Origin: an uncultured Lacinutrix sp.
GTDB lineage: Bacteria; Bacteroidota; Bacteroidia; Flavobacteriales; Flavobacteriaceae
Direction: 5' to 3'
DNA: 64,000 bases
Assembly (NCBI GenBank): GCA_937129145.1
Contig: CAKZMU010000078.1
Span: forward strand, 186,001 to 250,000
Positions within the stretch are counted from its first letter, which is position 1. Each line of letters opens with the position of its first letter. Below the pieces are notes generated by a model, which made no database searches, was not told the DNA's origin, and was given only the letters and a program-made list of their open reading frames with translations. A program made the position numbers and the translations under genes. Positions 18,304 through 26,716 of this stretch are shown here, piece after piece.

Positions 18304-19232
18304 TGAATTTAAGAGACGAAGTAAATAAAACCTCAGGATTTAAAAACCTTGAATTACTGGCAAAACAAGTGGTTGAAGGCTTTATTGCTGGAATGCATAA
18401 AAGTCCGTTTCATGGTTTTTCAGCAGAATTTGCAGAACATAAAATATATAATCGAGGAGAAAGCACACGCCATATAGATTGGAAGTTGTTTGCTAAAACC
18501 GATAAACTCTTTACAAAACGTTACGACGAAGAAACCAATTTACGATGTCATATTATAGTAGATAATAGTAGCTCCATGCACTATCCTGAGCTTAATCAGT
18601 TTTCAATCGATTCGTTAAATAAAATTGGGTTTTCCGCACTAGCTGCTGCATCGATTATGCACATTTTAAAAAAACAACGAGATGCAGTTGGATTAAGTAT
18701 TTATAGCGATACGTACGATTATTATGCGCCTGAGAAAGGAAGTGAACGTCACCATAGAATGTTGTTGAACCAGTTAAGTAACTTGGTGATAAACAAATCT
18801 GTTCAAAAAACCACAAACACTTATGAGTATCTACATCAAATAGCCGAAAAAATTCATAGACGTTCGTTAATCTTTTTATTTACAGATATGTTCCAAGATG
18901 GATTAGAAGATGCAAAACTGTTTGATGCTTTAAGACATTTAAAGTATAATAAACATGAGGTGGTATTGTTTCATGTGATGGATAAAGACAAGGAATTCAA
19001 TTTTGATTTTGATAACGCACCCAAGCGTTTTGTAGATGTTGAAACAGGCGAACATATTGATTTATATGCTGAAAACATTAAGGATAATTACGAAAAAGCA
19101 GTCGCAAAATATTTTAACGACATTAAGTTAAAGTGTGGGCAATATCAAATTAAATATGTTGAAGCCAATATAAATGAGAGTTTCAATAAAATATTGACGA
19201 CCTATATGTTAGAACGACAAAAATTTGTTTAG
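18303..19232 (+). CDS. DUF58 domain protein
   Basis: A 309-aa cytoplasmic protein. The DUF58 signature GFSAEFAEHKIYNRGESTRHIDWKLFAKTDKLFTKRY precedes a von Willebrand A-like region with IIVDNSSSM (MIDAS-like DxSxS). Relatives are usually encoded beside MoxR ATPases, but none is here. It overlaps the M1 aminopeptidase stop by one base, so the two are translated together. Role unknown, perhaps envelope protein maturation. Confidence 0.85.
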   Translation: MNLRDEVNKTSGFKNLELLAKQVVEGFIAGMHKSPFHGFSAEFAEHKIYNRGESTRHIDWKLFAKTDKLFTKRYDEETNLRCHIIVDNSSSMHYPELNQFSIDSLNKIGFSALAAASIMHILKKQRDAVGLSIYSDTYDYYAPEKGSERHHRMLLNQLSNLVINKSVQKTTNTYEYLHQIAEKIHRRSLIFLFTDMFQDGLEDAKLFDALRHLKYNKHEVVLFHVMDKDKEFNFDFDNAPKRFVDVETGEHIDLYAENIKDNYEKAVAKYFNDIKLKCGQYQIKYVEANINESFNKILTTYMLERQKFV

Positions 19233-19263
19233 GTCGATTTTATTGAAAATTTTTTAAAAAAGG

Positions 19264-19294
19264 TTTGTGATATAAAAAATGCAATGTATATTTG
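19264..19294 (+). promoter_or_regulatory. tRNA-Asp promoter
   Basis: TTTG (19264-19267), a 19-base spacer and TATATTTG (19287-19294) match the Bacteroidota housekeeping promoter exactly. It lies 18 bases before the tRNA. Confidence 0.8.
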
Positions 19295-19312
19295 CCCTCG
19301 CAATAATGCAAC

Positions 19313-19386
19313 GGTTTGGTAGTTCAGTTGGTTAGAATACCTGCCTGTCACGCAGGGGGTCGCGGGTTCGAGTCCCGTCCAGACCG
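19313..19386 (+). tRNA. tRNA-Asp (anticodon GTC)
   Basis: A 74-nt cloverleaf. The acceptor GGTTTGG (19313-19319) pairs with CCAGACC (19379-19385) with one T:G wobble. The anticodon arm is CCTGC-CTGTCAC-GCAGG with GTC in the loop, the T arm contains GGTTCGAGTCC, and the discriminator is G. The 3' CCA is not encoded. A strong promoter precedes it and a terminator follows. Confidence 0.97.
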
Positions 19387-19389
19387 CAA

Positions 19390-19405
19390 TCCCGAAGTAT
19401 CGGGA
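19390..19405. repeat. short hairpin just after tRNA-Asp
   Basis: TCCCGA and TCGGGA pair around AGTA directly after the tRNA. It resembles the 'ATCCCGA' hairpin at 63466 and may act in 3' processing of the tRNA. Confidence 0.4.
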
Positions 19406-19410
19406 GCTTA

Positions 19411-19439
19411 AAAGCCTTAACCTAGTTGAGGCTTTTTTT
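19411..19439 (+). terminator. tRNA-Asp intrinsic terminator
   Basis: AAAGCCTTAAC (19411-19421) pairs with GTTGAGGCTTT (19425-19435) with one wobble pair around CTA, then runs into T residues. The same terminator reappears in degenerate form at 20450, after the nuclease gene. Confidence 0.88.
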
Positions 19440-19541
19440 AAGCAATTAAAGAAGTTGTGTTGTGTCACAGAAATGTGACAGTAGTCTGGAAACAGACCTT
19501 TGAGAAGCTTTTCCTTTATTGGAGAGGCTTTTTTGTTTTTA
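19440..19541 (+). ncRNA. hairpin-rich repeat, copy 1 (candidate structured RNA)
   Basis: Two hairpins with GAAA tetraloops stand in tandem: TGTCACA-GAAA-TGTGACA (19463-19480) and GTCTG-GAAA-CAGAC (19484-19497). A terminator-like stem follows: AAGCTTTTCC (19505-19514) pairs with GGAGAGGCTT (19521-19530), with G:T wobbles, then T residues. No promoter box is seen directly before it, so it may be expressed by read-through from the tRNA, or not at all. Copies 2 and 3 are at 20450 and 21476. It could be a small RNA family of Flavobacteriia or a duplicated attachment region. Confidence 0.5.
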
Positions 19542-19702
19542 GGATTCTTCAACAAAAAATATTTGCTAAAAGTTGAATTTCTAACCTATTAAAGATTATA
19601 AACAGAATTGTTAATCTTGTTTTTCTTGTTTTTTAATTTATTGCTTAACTTTATTCCATTAGGCTAACACTTCACAGTAGTGATTTTTAATAAATAGATG
19701 AT

Positions 19703-20425
19703 ATGGACTATTCTAATTTAAAACGAGAAACAAGATATGGTTTGCCAGAGGCTGATCAGATACTTTTTAATAGAAACTATGTTTTAGGATACTCATATTA
19801 TTTTAGACAAGCTAAATGGGCTTTAGAAATTGTAGATTCAGATTTTACAGACGTAGAAAGAAAAGACCACTTTCGTTCTGATTATAGAATACCTGAAGAA
19901 TTTAGAGCTGATAAAGAAGTTTATGTAAATTCAGGTTTTAATCGAGGTCACCTGGTCGCAAGTGCTAACCAAATAGAAACTAAAATCCAAAACAGTGAGA
20001 CTTTTTTACTGTCAAATATGTGCCCACAAGTACCAGGGTTTAATAGTGGAATTTGGAAAAGCTTAGAACAAGCAATAAGATTATTAGATAGTGATATAAA
20101 GGTGTTTGAAACTTATGTAATTTCTGGACCATTATTTTACTTTGATCAGGAAGTAGTCATGATGGGAGATGATGATCCTAATATTTCTGTTTCATTACCT
20201 ATTCCGCATGCTTTTTTTAAATCTGTTCTCACAGAAAGAAATACTGGAACAATATATATGTGGTCTTTTATTGTCCCTAATGAAGAATCTCATGCTCCTC
20301 TTGAAGATTTTTTAGTAGAAACATCCAAAGTTGAAAAAATTTCCGGGTTGTTTTTATGGGAAACATTAAAAGGAACAAATATTATGAATAAGAAAAATAA
20401 AATTAAAAAGATGTGGACATTATAA
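19703..20425 (+). CDS. DNA/RNA non-specific endonuclease (NUC1 family), no signal peptide
   Basis: A 240-aa nuclease of the beta-beta-alpha-metal type. The catalytic segment GFNRGHLVASANQ (His83, in place of DRGH) is followed by SNMCPQVPGFNSGIWKSLE, carrying the metal-binding Asn and Glu. NUC1 enzymes cut DNA and RNA without sequence preference and are normally secreted; this one starts MDYSNLKRETRYG and has no signal peptide. No immunity gene is recognisable beside it. It sits between repeat copies 1 and 2 next to tRNA-Asp, which suggests it was acquired. It may be a defence or damage effector, or secreted by a route not visible here. Confidence 0.85.
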   Translation: MDYSNLKRETRYGLPEADQILFNRNYVLGYSYYFRQAKWALEIVDSDFTDVERKDHFRSDYRIPEEFRADKEVYVNSGFNRGHLVASANQIETKIQNSETFLLSNMCPQVPGFNSGIWKSLEQAIRLLDSDIKVFETYVISGPLFYFDQEVVMMGDDDPNISVSLPIPHAFFKSVLTERNTGTIYMWSFIVPNEESHAPLEDFLVETSKVEKISGLFLWETLKGTNIMNKKNKIKKMWTL

Positions 20426-20449
20426 CAAAATAAGACTTAAGATTATTAA

Positions 20450-20577
20450 TAGCCTTAACCTAGTTTAGGCTTTTTTAAGCAATTAAGAAGTTGTGTTGTA
20501 TCACAGAAATGTGACAGTAGTCTGGAAACAGACCTTTTTGATTCTTATTCCTTTATTGGAGAGGTTTTTTTGTTTTA
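20450..20577 (+). repeat. hairpin-rich repeat, copy 2, with duplicated tRNA flank
   Basis: This 128-base segment repeats the tRNA-Asp downstream flank: the terminator (AGCCTTAAC...GTTTAGGCT, one mismatch), AAGCAATTA, the first GAAA hairpin (shortened to 5 bp, TCACA/TGTGA), the second GAAA hairpin GTCTG/CAGAC unchanged (20519-20532), and TTCCTTTATTGGAGAGG plus a T-run. It ends the nuclease transcript and also encodes, on the other strand, the last residues of the TPR lipoprotein. Confidence 0.75.
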
Positions 20578-21326
20578 GATAAGTTAAAAGTTTCTACAAA
20601 CCGTTTTGCTTTATCGTTATTTTCATTATACTCTAAAGTCTTTTTAAAATTATTAAATGCTTCTAAGCTATCACCTTTTGCTAGATATGCATCAGCTAAA
20701 CTATCATAAACATTTGAGCTTTCAGGAAATAGAACTGTATTCATTACAAAAACCTCTACAGCATTTTCGTATTCTTTGTCACGTAATAATCTATATCCAA
20801 GGCTATTAAAATCTCCTTCATCTATTAATGCACTTGTGGAGTCTTGCTCTTTAATTTCTAAATAACCAGCTAGCGCTTTATCATAATTACCACTATCTAA
20901 ATGCATACTTGGTGTTTTATAATCATTGTCAACTTTTAAATAATCATAAGTAATAATGTCTTCATTTTCTTCTGATATTACAGACAAATAACGTTTTTTT
21001 GTTTCTGGATGCTGCACAAAAATAAGTTTTTGATAAATATCTGCTATGAAAAACGTTGTGTCATCTACAATAACTGGTTTAATTACTTTAAGCCCTCCCC
21101 AGTTAATAAACAACTTTTTGTTTTTATAATACACATCAATAATATTCTCTTGGTTGTATAAATAGCGTCCAGAAGTTTGCTCCATATATTCTTGAGTATA
21201 ATCTACCTTTTTAGAGCAACTTGAAACGAAAACCATTATACAAAAAGCAAATAGTAATGCTTTAGTAATACTCACAACACTTTTATTACCGCTTTGTTTT
21301 GTACAATATTTTTTTGAAAAGTTCAT
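20553..21326 (-). CDS. TPR-containing lipoprotein
   Basis: A 257-aa protein. The start is put at the ATG at 21326, which leaves a lipoprotein signal ending FCIMVFVSSC; an upstream in-frame ATG at 21359 would add 11 residues. The central part is not recognised (SGRYLYNQENIIDVYYKNKKLFINWG, perhaps a small beta domain). The C-terminal third has TPR-like helices (AGYLEIKEQDS..., DSLADAYLAKGDSLEAFNNFKKTLEYN). The gene lies between repeat copies 2 and 3, and its final codons (LSKTKKPLQ) are read from copy 2. Function unknown. Confidence 0.75.
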   Translation of the reverse strand: MNFSKKYCTKQSGNKSVVSITKALLFAFCIMVFVSSCSKKVDYTQEYMEQTSGRYLYNQENIIDVYYKNKKLFINWGGLKVIKPVIVDDTTFFIADIYQKLIFVQHPETKKRYLSVISEENEDIITYDYLKVDNDYKTPSMHLDSGNYDKALAGYLEIKEQDSTSALIDEGDFNSLGYRLLRDKEYENAVEVFVMNTVLFPESSNVYDSLADAYLAKGDSLEAFNNFKKTLEYNENNDKAKRFVETFNLSKTKKPLQ

Positions 21327-21475
21327 TTTACTTGATAAGTTAAATATAATTATATACAAAAAGACTAATTATAAATAAGACGATTCTTTTTTTAAGATGT
21401 TACTCATTTCCTTTTATAATTCATTAGGAATTTTAACCACTCAGTGAGAACATATTTTAATAATTAACTTAAATA

Positions 21476-21557
21476 TGTTGTAATATAGAAAAGTGACAGT
21501 AGGCTAGAAACTGACCTTTCAACCCTTATTCCTTTATTGAAGAGGTTTTTTTGTTTT
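21476..21557 (+). repeat. hairpin-rich repeat, copy 3, degenerate
   Basis: About 80 bases match copies 1 and 2 (GTGACAGTA, CTAGAAACTGACC, CCTTTATTGAAGAGG, TTTTTTTG). The first hairpin is lost. The second is altered to GGCTAG-AAA-CTGACC, which still pairs apart from one C:A mismatch. The tRNA terminator part is absent. Confidence 0.65.
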
Positions 21558-21625
21558 ATGGAATACTTATAAAATGATAATTCCCATCACATTTTTTACT
21601 ACATTTAGTTTCCTAATAAAAGAAA

Positions 21626-22666
21626 ATGAAATATTTAATTACTTTATTCAGTTTGTTGTTTTTTACTGTAGCTTTTACTCAAAATGAGGTTAAAACTATA
21701 AATGAAATTAACTTTGAAACTATTCCTAAAAACCAGATTAATAAATATTGGTTGCAATTACTGGACAATGGATTATCTCAACCAATATCTATTCCGTTAA
21801 TAATTATAAAAGGAGATGATTCGGGACCTGTTTTGGGTTTAACGGCTGCTATACATGGTAATGAATTGAATGGTATAAAGGTTATTCAAGAAGTTTTTAA
21901 AAATATTGATATCAAAAACCTTAAGGGAACTATAATTGCTGTTCCTGGGCTTAATCAAGTTAGTATAACTCAAGATAGGAGACGTTTTTTTGATGATGAA
22001 GATTTAAACAGGCAATTCCCTGGAAAGAAAATGGGTAATAGAAGCCAACAATATGTTTGGCAAATAAATAATAAAATTCTTTCTAAGCTAGATTATTTAA
22101 TTGATATGCATACAGCCAGTTTTGGAAGAGTTAATAGTTTGTATGTAAGAGCAGATATGAACGATGAAAAAATGAAGCAAATGGCTTTATTGCAAGATGC
22201 AGATATAATACTAAGTAGTAAAGGCTTGCCCAGTGTTGGTGGGAATAATTCAACTACTAGAACTATGCGAGCTGAAGCGATGCTAAAAGGAATTCCAACA
22301 ATTACCGTTGAATATGGTAATCCTCAAGTATATCAGACTGAAATGATATCTAGAGGTGCTAAAGGTGTAAAAAACGTTTTAAGTTGGTTAAAAATGCAAA
22401 ACTTTAAAACGCCTGAGCTAAATAGACCCAAATTTTGTTCTAAATCTTATTGGATATATGTTGACCAAGGAGGTCTTTTAGATATTCCAGTAAAACTCAA
22501 TCAAATTATTAAAAAGGATGAAGTAATTGGAGTTTTAAGAAACCCGTTTGGAGATATTATAAAAACCTATAAATCGCCTGAACGAGGTATAGTGATTGGT
22601 AAGAGCACGAATCCTGTTAATATGAGTGGTGGACGAATTATTCACTTAGGAATTTTAGAAGACTAG
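21626..22666 (+). CDS. secreted succinylglutamate desuccinylase/aspartoacylase-family deacylase
   Basis: A 346-aa zinc hydrolase of the M14-related AstE/ASPA family with a signal peptide (ITLFSLLFFTVAFTQ), so it is periplasmic. Zinc and catalytic motifs are AAIHGNELNG, DLNRQFPG, LIDMHTA and ITVEYGNPQ. A lipoyl-like C-terminal domain (YVDQGGLLDIPVKLNQIIKKDEVIGVL) is common in this family. It should remove an acyl group from an N-acylated amino acid. The stop is 4 bases before a DUF819 membrane protein, which probably moves the product or substrate. Confidence 0.82.
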   Translation: MKYLITLFSLLFFTVAFTQNEVKTINEINFETIPKNQINKYWLQLLDNGLSQPISIPLIIIKGDDSGPVLGLTAAIHGNELNGIKVIQEVFKNIDIKNLKGTIIAVPGLNQVSITQDRRRFFDDEDLNRQFPGKKMGNRSQQYVWQINNKILSKLDYLIDMHTASFGRVNSLYVRADMNDEKMKQMALLQDADIILSSKGLPSVGGNNSTTRTMRAEAMLKGIPTITVEYGNPQVYQTEMISRGAKGVKNVLSWLKMQNFKTPELNRPKFCSKSYWIYVDQGGLLDIPVKLNQIIKKDEVIGVLRNPFGDIIKTYKSPERGIVIGKSTNPVNMSGGRIIHLGILED

Positions 22667-22670
22667 ACTT

Positions 22671-23807
22671 ATGTTAGTAAAAGCAAGTGCTTTAGTTCTA
22701 TTTACAATATTATCTGTACTCTTATTAGAAAAGAGTAAAAGTAAATGGATACAAACAATTTTAAATTGGTTTCCAGCTATACTCTTTGCTTATGTAATAC
22801 CAGCAGTTGTAACACATAGTTTTAATATTGATTTAAGTAAAGTTGAGTTGCATAGTTGGAGTAAAGATTATATAATACCATTTGCAATATTAATGGTAAT
22901 GAGTGCTTTGTCGTTTAAGCAATTACGTATAATAGGCCTACGACCTATAATACTTTTTGCTATAGGATCTCTTGCAATTGCTGTATTAGCACCGATTATA
23001 CTTTTAGTTTTTAATTTATTTACTCCCGAGTTTAATACTTTTTTAATTGATGATGAAAACTGGAAAGGATTGGTTCCAATAGTAGGAAGTTGGATAGGAG
23101 GTAGTACAAGTCAATTAGTACTTAAAGAATTAGTGGAATGCCCAGAGGGCTTGTTTTTAACCATTCTTGTATTAGACAATATTTTAGTTAATATATGGAC
23201 TATCTTAATGTTTCAACTCATTAAAAAAAGTGATTGGTTAAATAATTATTTTGGCATTACGGATAAAGTTCCAGATTTTGTAAAAGACGAAAAAGAGTTT
23301 AATACCTTTTCTGTAAAATCAGTTTCGGTGACGCTCTTTTTTAGTATTCTTATAATAATTGGTTTTAATTTCCTAATAGATTCTTTTTTATGGAAAATTA
23401 TTGTCTTCAGTATATTAGGGTTGATAATAGGGAATTTTGTTCCAAAATGGAATCATGCTTTAGTTTTAAAGCTGGGAGGGTTGAGCATTATATGCATTAT
23501 GGCAATATTAGGGTTGAAGTTAAATTTCAATAACCTTTCAATGCCTTTTAACTTAGTTTTATTTGTAATTATTTGGCTGATTTCACACTTCATAATTATG
23601 ATGATAGCTGCAAAAAAAATGAAACTACATATGGCTTGGGTCCCTATTGCAAGTATGGCAAATTTAGGAGGGATATCGACTGCTCCAGCAGTTACTGCAG
23701 CTTATAATAAAGAGTGGATGCCACATGCTATTTTACTAGCAATTTTAAGTATGGTTTCTGGTACTTTTTGGGGAATGTTAACGATGTATCTATTTGGATT
23801 GTTTTAA
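22671..23807 (+). CDS. DUF819 integral membrane protein (putative carboxylate/amino-acid transporter)
   Basis: A 378-aa inner-membrane protein with about ten hydrophobic segments. VPIVGSWIGGSTSQLVLKELVECPEGLFLTILVLDNILVNIWT matches the conserved core of DUF819 (YjcL-like). A second half with ASMANLGGISTAPAVTAAYNKEWMPHAILLAILS repeats the pattern, suggesting inverted-repeat transporter topology. It is coupled to the deacylase gene (4-base gap). Transport function is inferred from topology and context. Confidence 0.78.
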   Translation: MLVKASALVLFTILSVLLLEKSKSKWIQTILNWFPAILFAYVIPAVVTHSFNIDLSKVELHSWSKDYIIPFAILMVMSALSFKQLRIIGLRPIILFAIGSLAIAVLAPIILLVFNLFTPEFNTFLIDDENWKGLVPIVGSWIGGSTSQLVLKELVECPEGLFLTILVLDNILVNIWTILMFQLIKKSDWLNNYFGITDKVPDFVKDEKEFNTFSVKSVSVTLFFSILIIIGFNFLIDSFLWKIIVFSILGLIIGNFVPKWNHALVLKLGGLSIICIMAILGLKLNFNNLSMPFNLVLFVIIWLISHFIIMMIAAKKMKLHMAWVPIASMANLGGISTAPAVTAAYNKEWMPHAILLAILSMVSGTFWGMLTMYLFGLF

Positions 23808-23809
23808 TT

Positions 23810-25138
23810 TTAGTTAAATACACTTTTTAGCGCATTGCTCATTTTTATCCAACCTGTTTCATCTTCTCTAAGTCTAGATTTTTCTTGTTCAATGTGAATA
23901 AATCGCCCTGTAGTAGTTGTGGCAGAATCACTACAAGCATCTGGGGAATTATTTATAAATCGTCCTTGTGTATTTGTAAACCCAATTAATCTAGTCCAAT
24001 TAGTATCTATATGGGCTAGTTTAAAAGTAAGAGAATTATCCTCAATTAGTAGTGCATCTTTAATTAATGTTGCATAATCTGTTGTTGGTGTTTCCCTTGT
24101 TCCATTACTCATAATAACAAAAGGGTCAGAAGCTTGTTTACTAAACCCATGAAGTTGTATAAAAACCGAACTTGAAACCGAATTATAAACTGTTTTAGTC
24201 ACACTTTGAAACATAGAAGTTGTAGTATGAGCCATGTCGGAAATTCTAAAAGGCTCACTTGTACCACAAGCACTTGTTGTTCCTGAACATGAAGATTCAT
24301 CACCACTATTACAACGATGCGTGCCATTTATAAAAACTGCTCTAGCAAGTGAATTTTTAAAACAAAACACAGCCTCTCTTCCAGTATTTGTATCGTACTT
24401 TGAATGTGGCGCCATGATTACTAAATCTCCTCTATCAGGAGTTTTGTTGAAGATATATGTTCCCCAATAATTTGATACTTGACTTTTCTTTTCAATAATG
24501 TAGAATATTTTATTTGGAGACAGAGATGTATCTGTAAACTCAGTGATTTGATAACCTATGTCACCAGATTTTAAGACAGCTTCATCAATATCATCTGTTA
24601 AAATAGCATTTACTATCTCATTACTTATTTCTAATTGCGATGTAGTTGGTGCTATATAATCATCGCCACCACTGCTTGGTGCGTTATCGATAATATTACC
24701 AATATAATCTTCAATATTTCCTGAAGTAATTTGTAGTTCGTTGCTGCTATTGGTTGTTACATTAACAGTGTTACTAAAACCTGAAGTATTTCCTGCATTA
24801 TCGTTAGCCTTAATTTTAAAAGAATAGCTTATTCCAGAATTTAAATCTGAAGCTGTATAAGATGTTGAAACGGTTGAACCAATAATGGAGTTGTCCCTAA
24901 AAACACTATAATCTTTTACGCCAACATTATCTGAAGATGCATTCCAGGACAACATTGTGCTAGTTTCTGTAGTTTGAGAAAAGGTAAGATTTGTTGGAAC
25001 AGTTGGCGGTGAAGTATCGTTAGTTTGAGTTGGACCATCATCACTTCCTCCCGAAGAGCAACTGAAAACAAAAAATGTAATACAAGTAATTACAATTATA
25101 AGCCTATAATATTTACGGAAACCAAATTTTAAATACAT
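23810..25138 (-). CDS. FN3-domain lipoprotein with possible amidohydrolase-like domain
   Basis: A 442-aa lipoprotein (CITFFVFSC, then a GGSDDG linker). One fibronectin type III domain covers about 38-128 (PPTVPTNLTFSQTTETSTMLSWNAS). The last ~280 residues are not confidently recognised. They contain VIMAPHSKYDTNTGREA, FINGTHR, DMAHTT, FIQLHGFSK and FIHIEQE, spaced like the metal and catalytic residues of N-formylglutamate amidohydrolase or poly-gamma-glutamate hydrolase folds. The ATG at 25138 is preferred; a GTG two codons upstream is possible. It is last in the SusCD-linked operon. Confidence 0.7.
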   Translation of the reverse strand: MYLKFGFRKYYRLIIVITCITFFVFSCSSGGSDDGPTQTNDTSPPTVPTNLTFSQTTETSTMLSWNASSDNVGVKDYSVFRDNSIIGSTVSTSYTASDLNSGISYSFKIKANDNAGNTSGFSNTVNVTTNSSNELQITSGNIEDYIGNIIDNAPSSGGDDYIAPTTSQLEISNEIVNAILTDDIDEAVLKSGDIGYQITEFTDTSLSPNKIFYIIEKKSQVSNYWGTYIFNKTPDRGDLVIMAPHSKYDTNTGREAVFCFKNSLARAVFINGTHRCNSGDESSCSGTTSACGTSEPFRISDMAHTTTSMFQSVTKTVYNSVSSSVFIQLHGFSKQASDPFVIMSNGTRETPTTDYATLIKDALLIEDNSLTFKLAHIDTNWTRLIGFTNTQGRFINNSPDACSDSATTTTGRFIHIEQEKSRLREDETGWIKMSNALKSVFN

Positions 25139-25147
25139 AATCACGTT

Positions 25148-26716
25148 TTATTCTTTACTAAGTACTTTACCATTTAAATTTTTTGTAACCTCACCATTTT
25201 CAATTGATAATTTTCCATTAATAATGCAATACTCTATACCTTCGGCAAATTGAAAAGCATCATTATAATCTGCAATATCTTTAAATTCATCAGGGTTAAA
25301 AATGATAATATCAGCATAATAACCTTCTTGAAGTTTTCCTCTATTTGGTATTTTTAAAATTTCAGCAGTTCTAGAAGAGCTATTATTAATAAATCTTGCT
25401 ACATCAATAACATGCTCTTTTTGTACATAGTAAGCATACTTTTTTGGAAAAGAACCGTATTTTCTTGGGTGACCTGAACCTCCATCTGAACCTGTAACCA
25501 CCCATTCTTGTTTCATGAAATTTGCTATATCATCATCATGCATATTAAAAGAGACAACTTTAACAAAGCCAGTACTTAGGGCTTTATAAACAGATTCTTC
25601 AGCTGATAAATTATACTTTCTTGATATTTCTAATAGATTAAATCCAATTAAAGTTGTATCATCGGCCTCAGATATTAATAACTTTTCAGGGCCACCACGT
25701 CTTATTATATTTCGTTTAGTTTCTTTTAAAATTTTTGCTCTTGAAGTTGAATTTTTATAACGAATAAAAAGAGAATCTAAACCTCCACTCTCAGCCCAAC
25801 GAGGCACTGTCGCTGCTTTTAAACTTGTTGAAGAAGCATTGTAAGGATATTGATTTGCTGTAACATCAATGCCTTCCTTTTGAGCGTTTTCAACTATACT
25901 AATAATAGAATCGCTTTGATGCCAAACATCAACCCCTAAGCACTTAATATGAGATAAGTGAATTGGTAATTTTGCTTGTCTACCAATTTCTATAGCCTCT
26001 TCTATTGCTGGAATTAAACCCACAGTATATGAACTTTCGTCACGTAAATGAGTGTCATAAATGCCGCCATTTTTTGAAACGACTTTAGCTAAAGCAATAA
26101 CTTCATTAGTATTTGAGTAGCTCCCAGGCGAATAAAATAGCCCTGTTGACATGCCAAATGCTCCTGCATTCATTTCTTGTTGAGTTAGTAATTGCATTTC
26201 AGCTATTTGACCTAAAGTAGCTTTTTCATCACTAGTTCCCATAACTTCTTTTCTAATTGTTCCATGTCCAACTAATGGTACAACATTCGTTCCTATTCCA
26301 TGCGATTTATATAGTTTAATATATTCTGGAGTCGGATACAGACTATTTCCGTCATTACCAGTCACAACAGTTGTAACACCTTGCATTAGAAATGGCAAAT
26401 TATGAGATTGCTCCGGATTGCTTAAATCACTGTCAGCATGTGTATGAGGGTCAATAAATCCTGGCGATACAACTAATCTTTTAGCATCAATTACTTTAGG
26501 GGCATTAAATTTTAATGAATCTGGACCTATATAAATGATTTTATCATTTTTTATTGCAACGGTAGTTTTAACGGCAACATTAGAGATTCCATCATAAACA
26601 TCTCCATTAACGATTATTATGTCAGCTACTAATGGTTTCTCATTACATGAAAAGAAAACAATGATAAAGAAAAAAACGGAAAGTATTTTCTTTGAATAAA
26701 TTTTTATAGTGTTCAT
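25148..26716 (-). CDS. N-acyl-D-amino-acid deacylase family lipoprotein
   Basis: A 522-aa amidohydrolase with a lipoprotein signal (FFFIIVFFSC). Metal-site motifs are PGFIDPHTHADSDL near residue 90, THLRDESS, HLSHIKC, and GSDGGSGHPRKYGSFPKKYAYYV with the catalytic Asp, all as in D-aminoacylases. It should release D-amino acids from N-acyl forms, or cleave related dipeptides, in the cell envelope. The start is one base from the stop of the SGNH gene, so they are co-translated. A paralogue lies at 35046-36623. Confidence 0.85.
   Translation of the reverse strand: MNTIKIYSKKILSVFFFIIVFFSCNEKPLVADIIIVNGDVYDGISNVAVKTTVAIKNDKIIYIGPDSLKFNAPKVIDAKRLVVSPGFIDPHTHADSDLSNPEQSHNLPFLMQGVTTVVTGNDGNSLYPTPEYIKLYKSHGIGTNVVPLVGHGTIRKEVMGTSDEKATLGQIAEMQLLTQQEMNAGAFGMSTGLFYSPGSYSNTNEVIALAKVVSKNGGIYDTHLRDESSYTVGLIPAIEEAIEIGRQAKLPIHLSHIKCLGVDVWHQSDSIISIVENAQKEGIDVTANQYPYNASSTSLKAATVPRWAESGGLDSLFIRYKNSTSRAKILKETKRNIIRRGGPEKLLISEADDTTLIGFNLLEISRKYNLSAEESVYKALSTGFVKVVSFNMHDDDIANFMKQEWVVTGSDGGSGHPRKYGSFPKKYAYYVQKEHVIDVARFINNSSSRTAEILKIPNRGKLQEGYYADIIIFNPDEFKDIADYNDAFQFAEGIEYCIINGKLSIENGEVTKNLNGKVLSKE

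Noticed and set aside
19229..19555. A 108-codon open frame on the minus strand across tRNA-Asp, reading WTGLEPATPCVTGRYSNQLNY
   Set aside because: It is antisense to the tRNA, its terminator and repeat copy 1. This translated tRNA antisense is a well-known false gene call.
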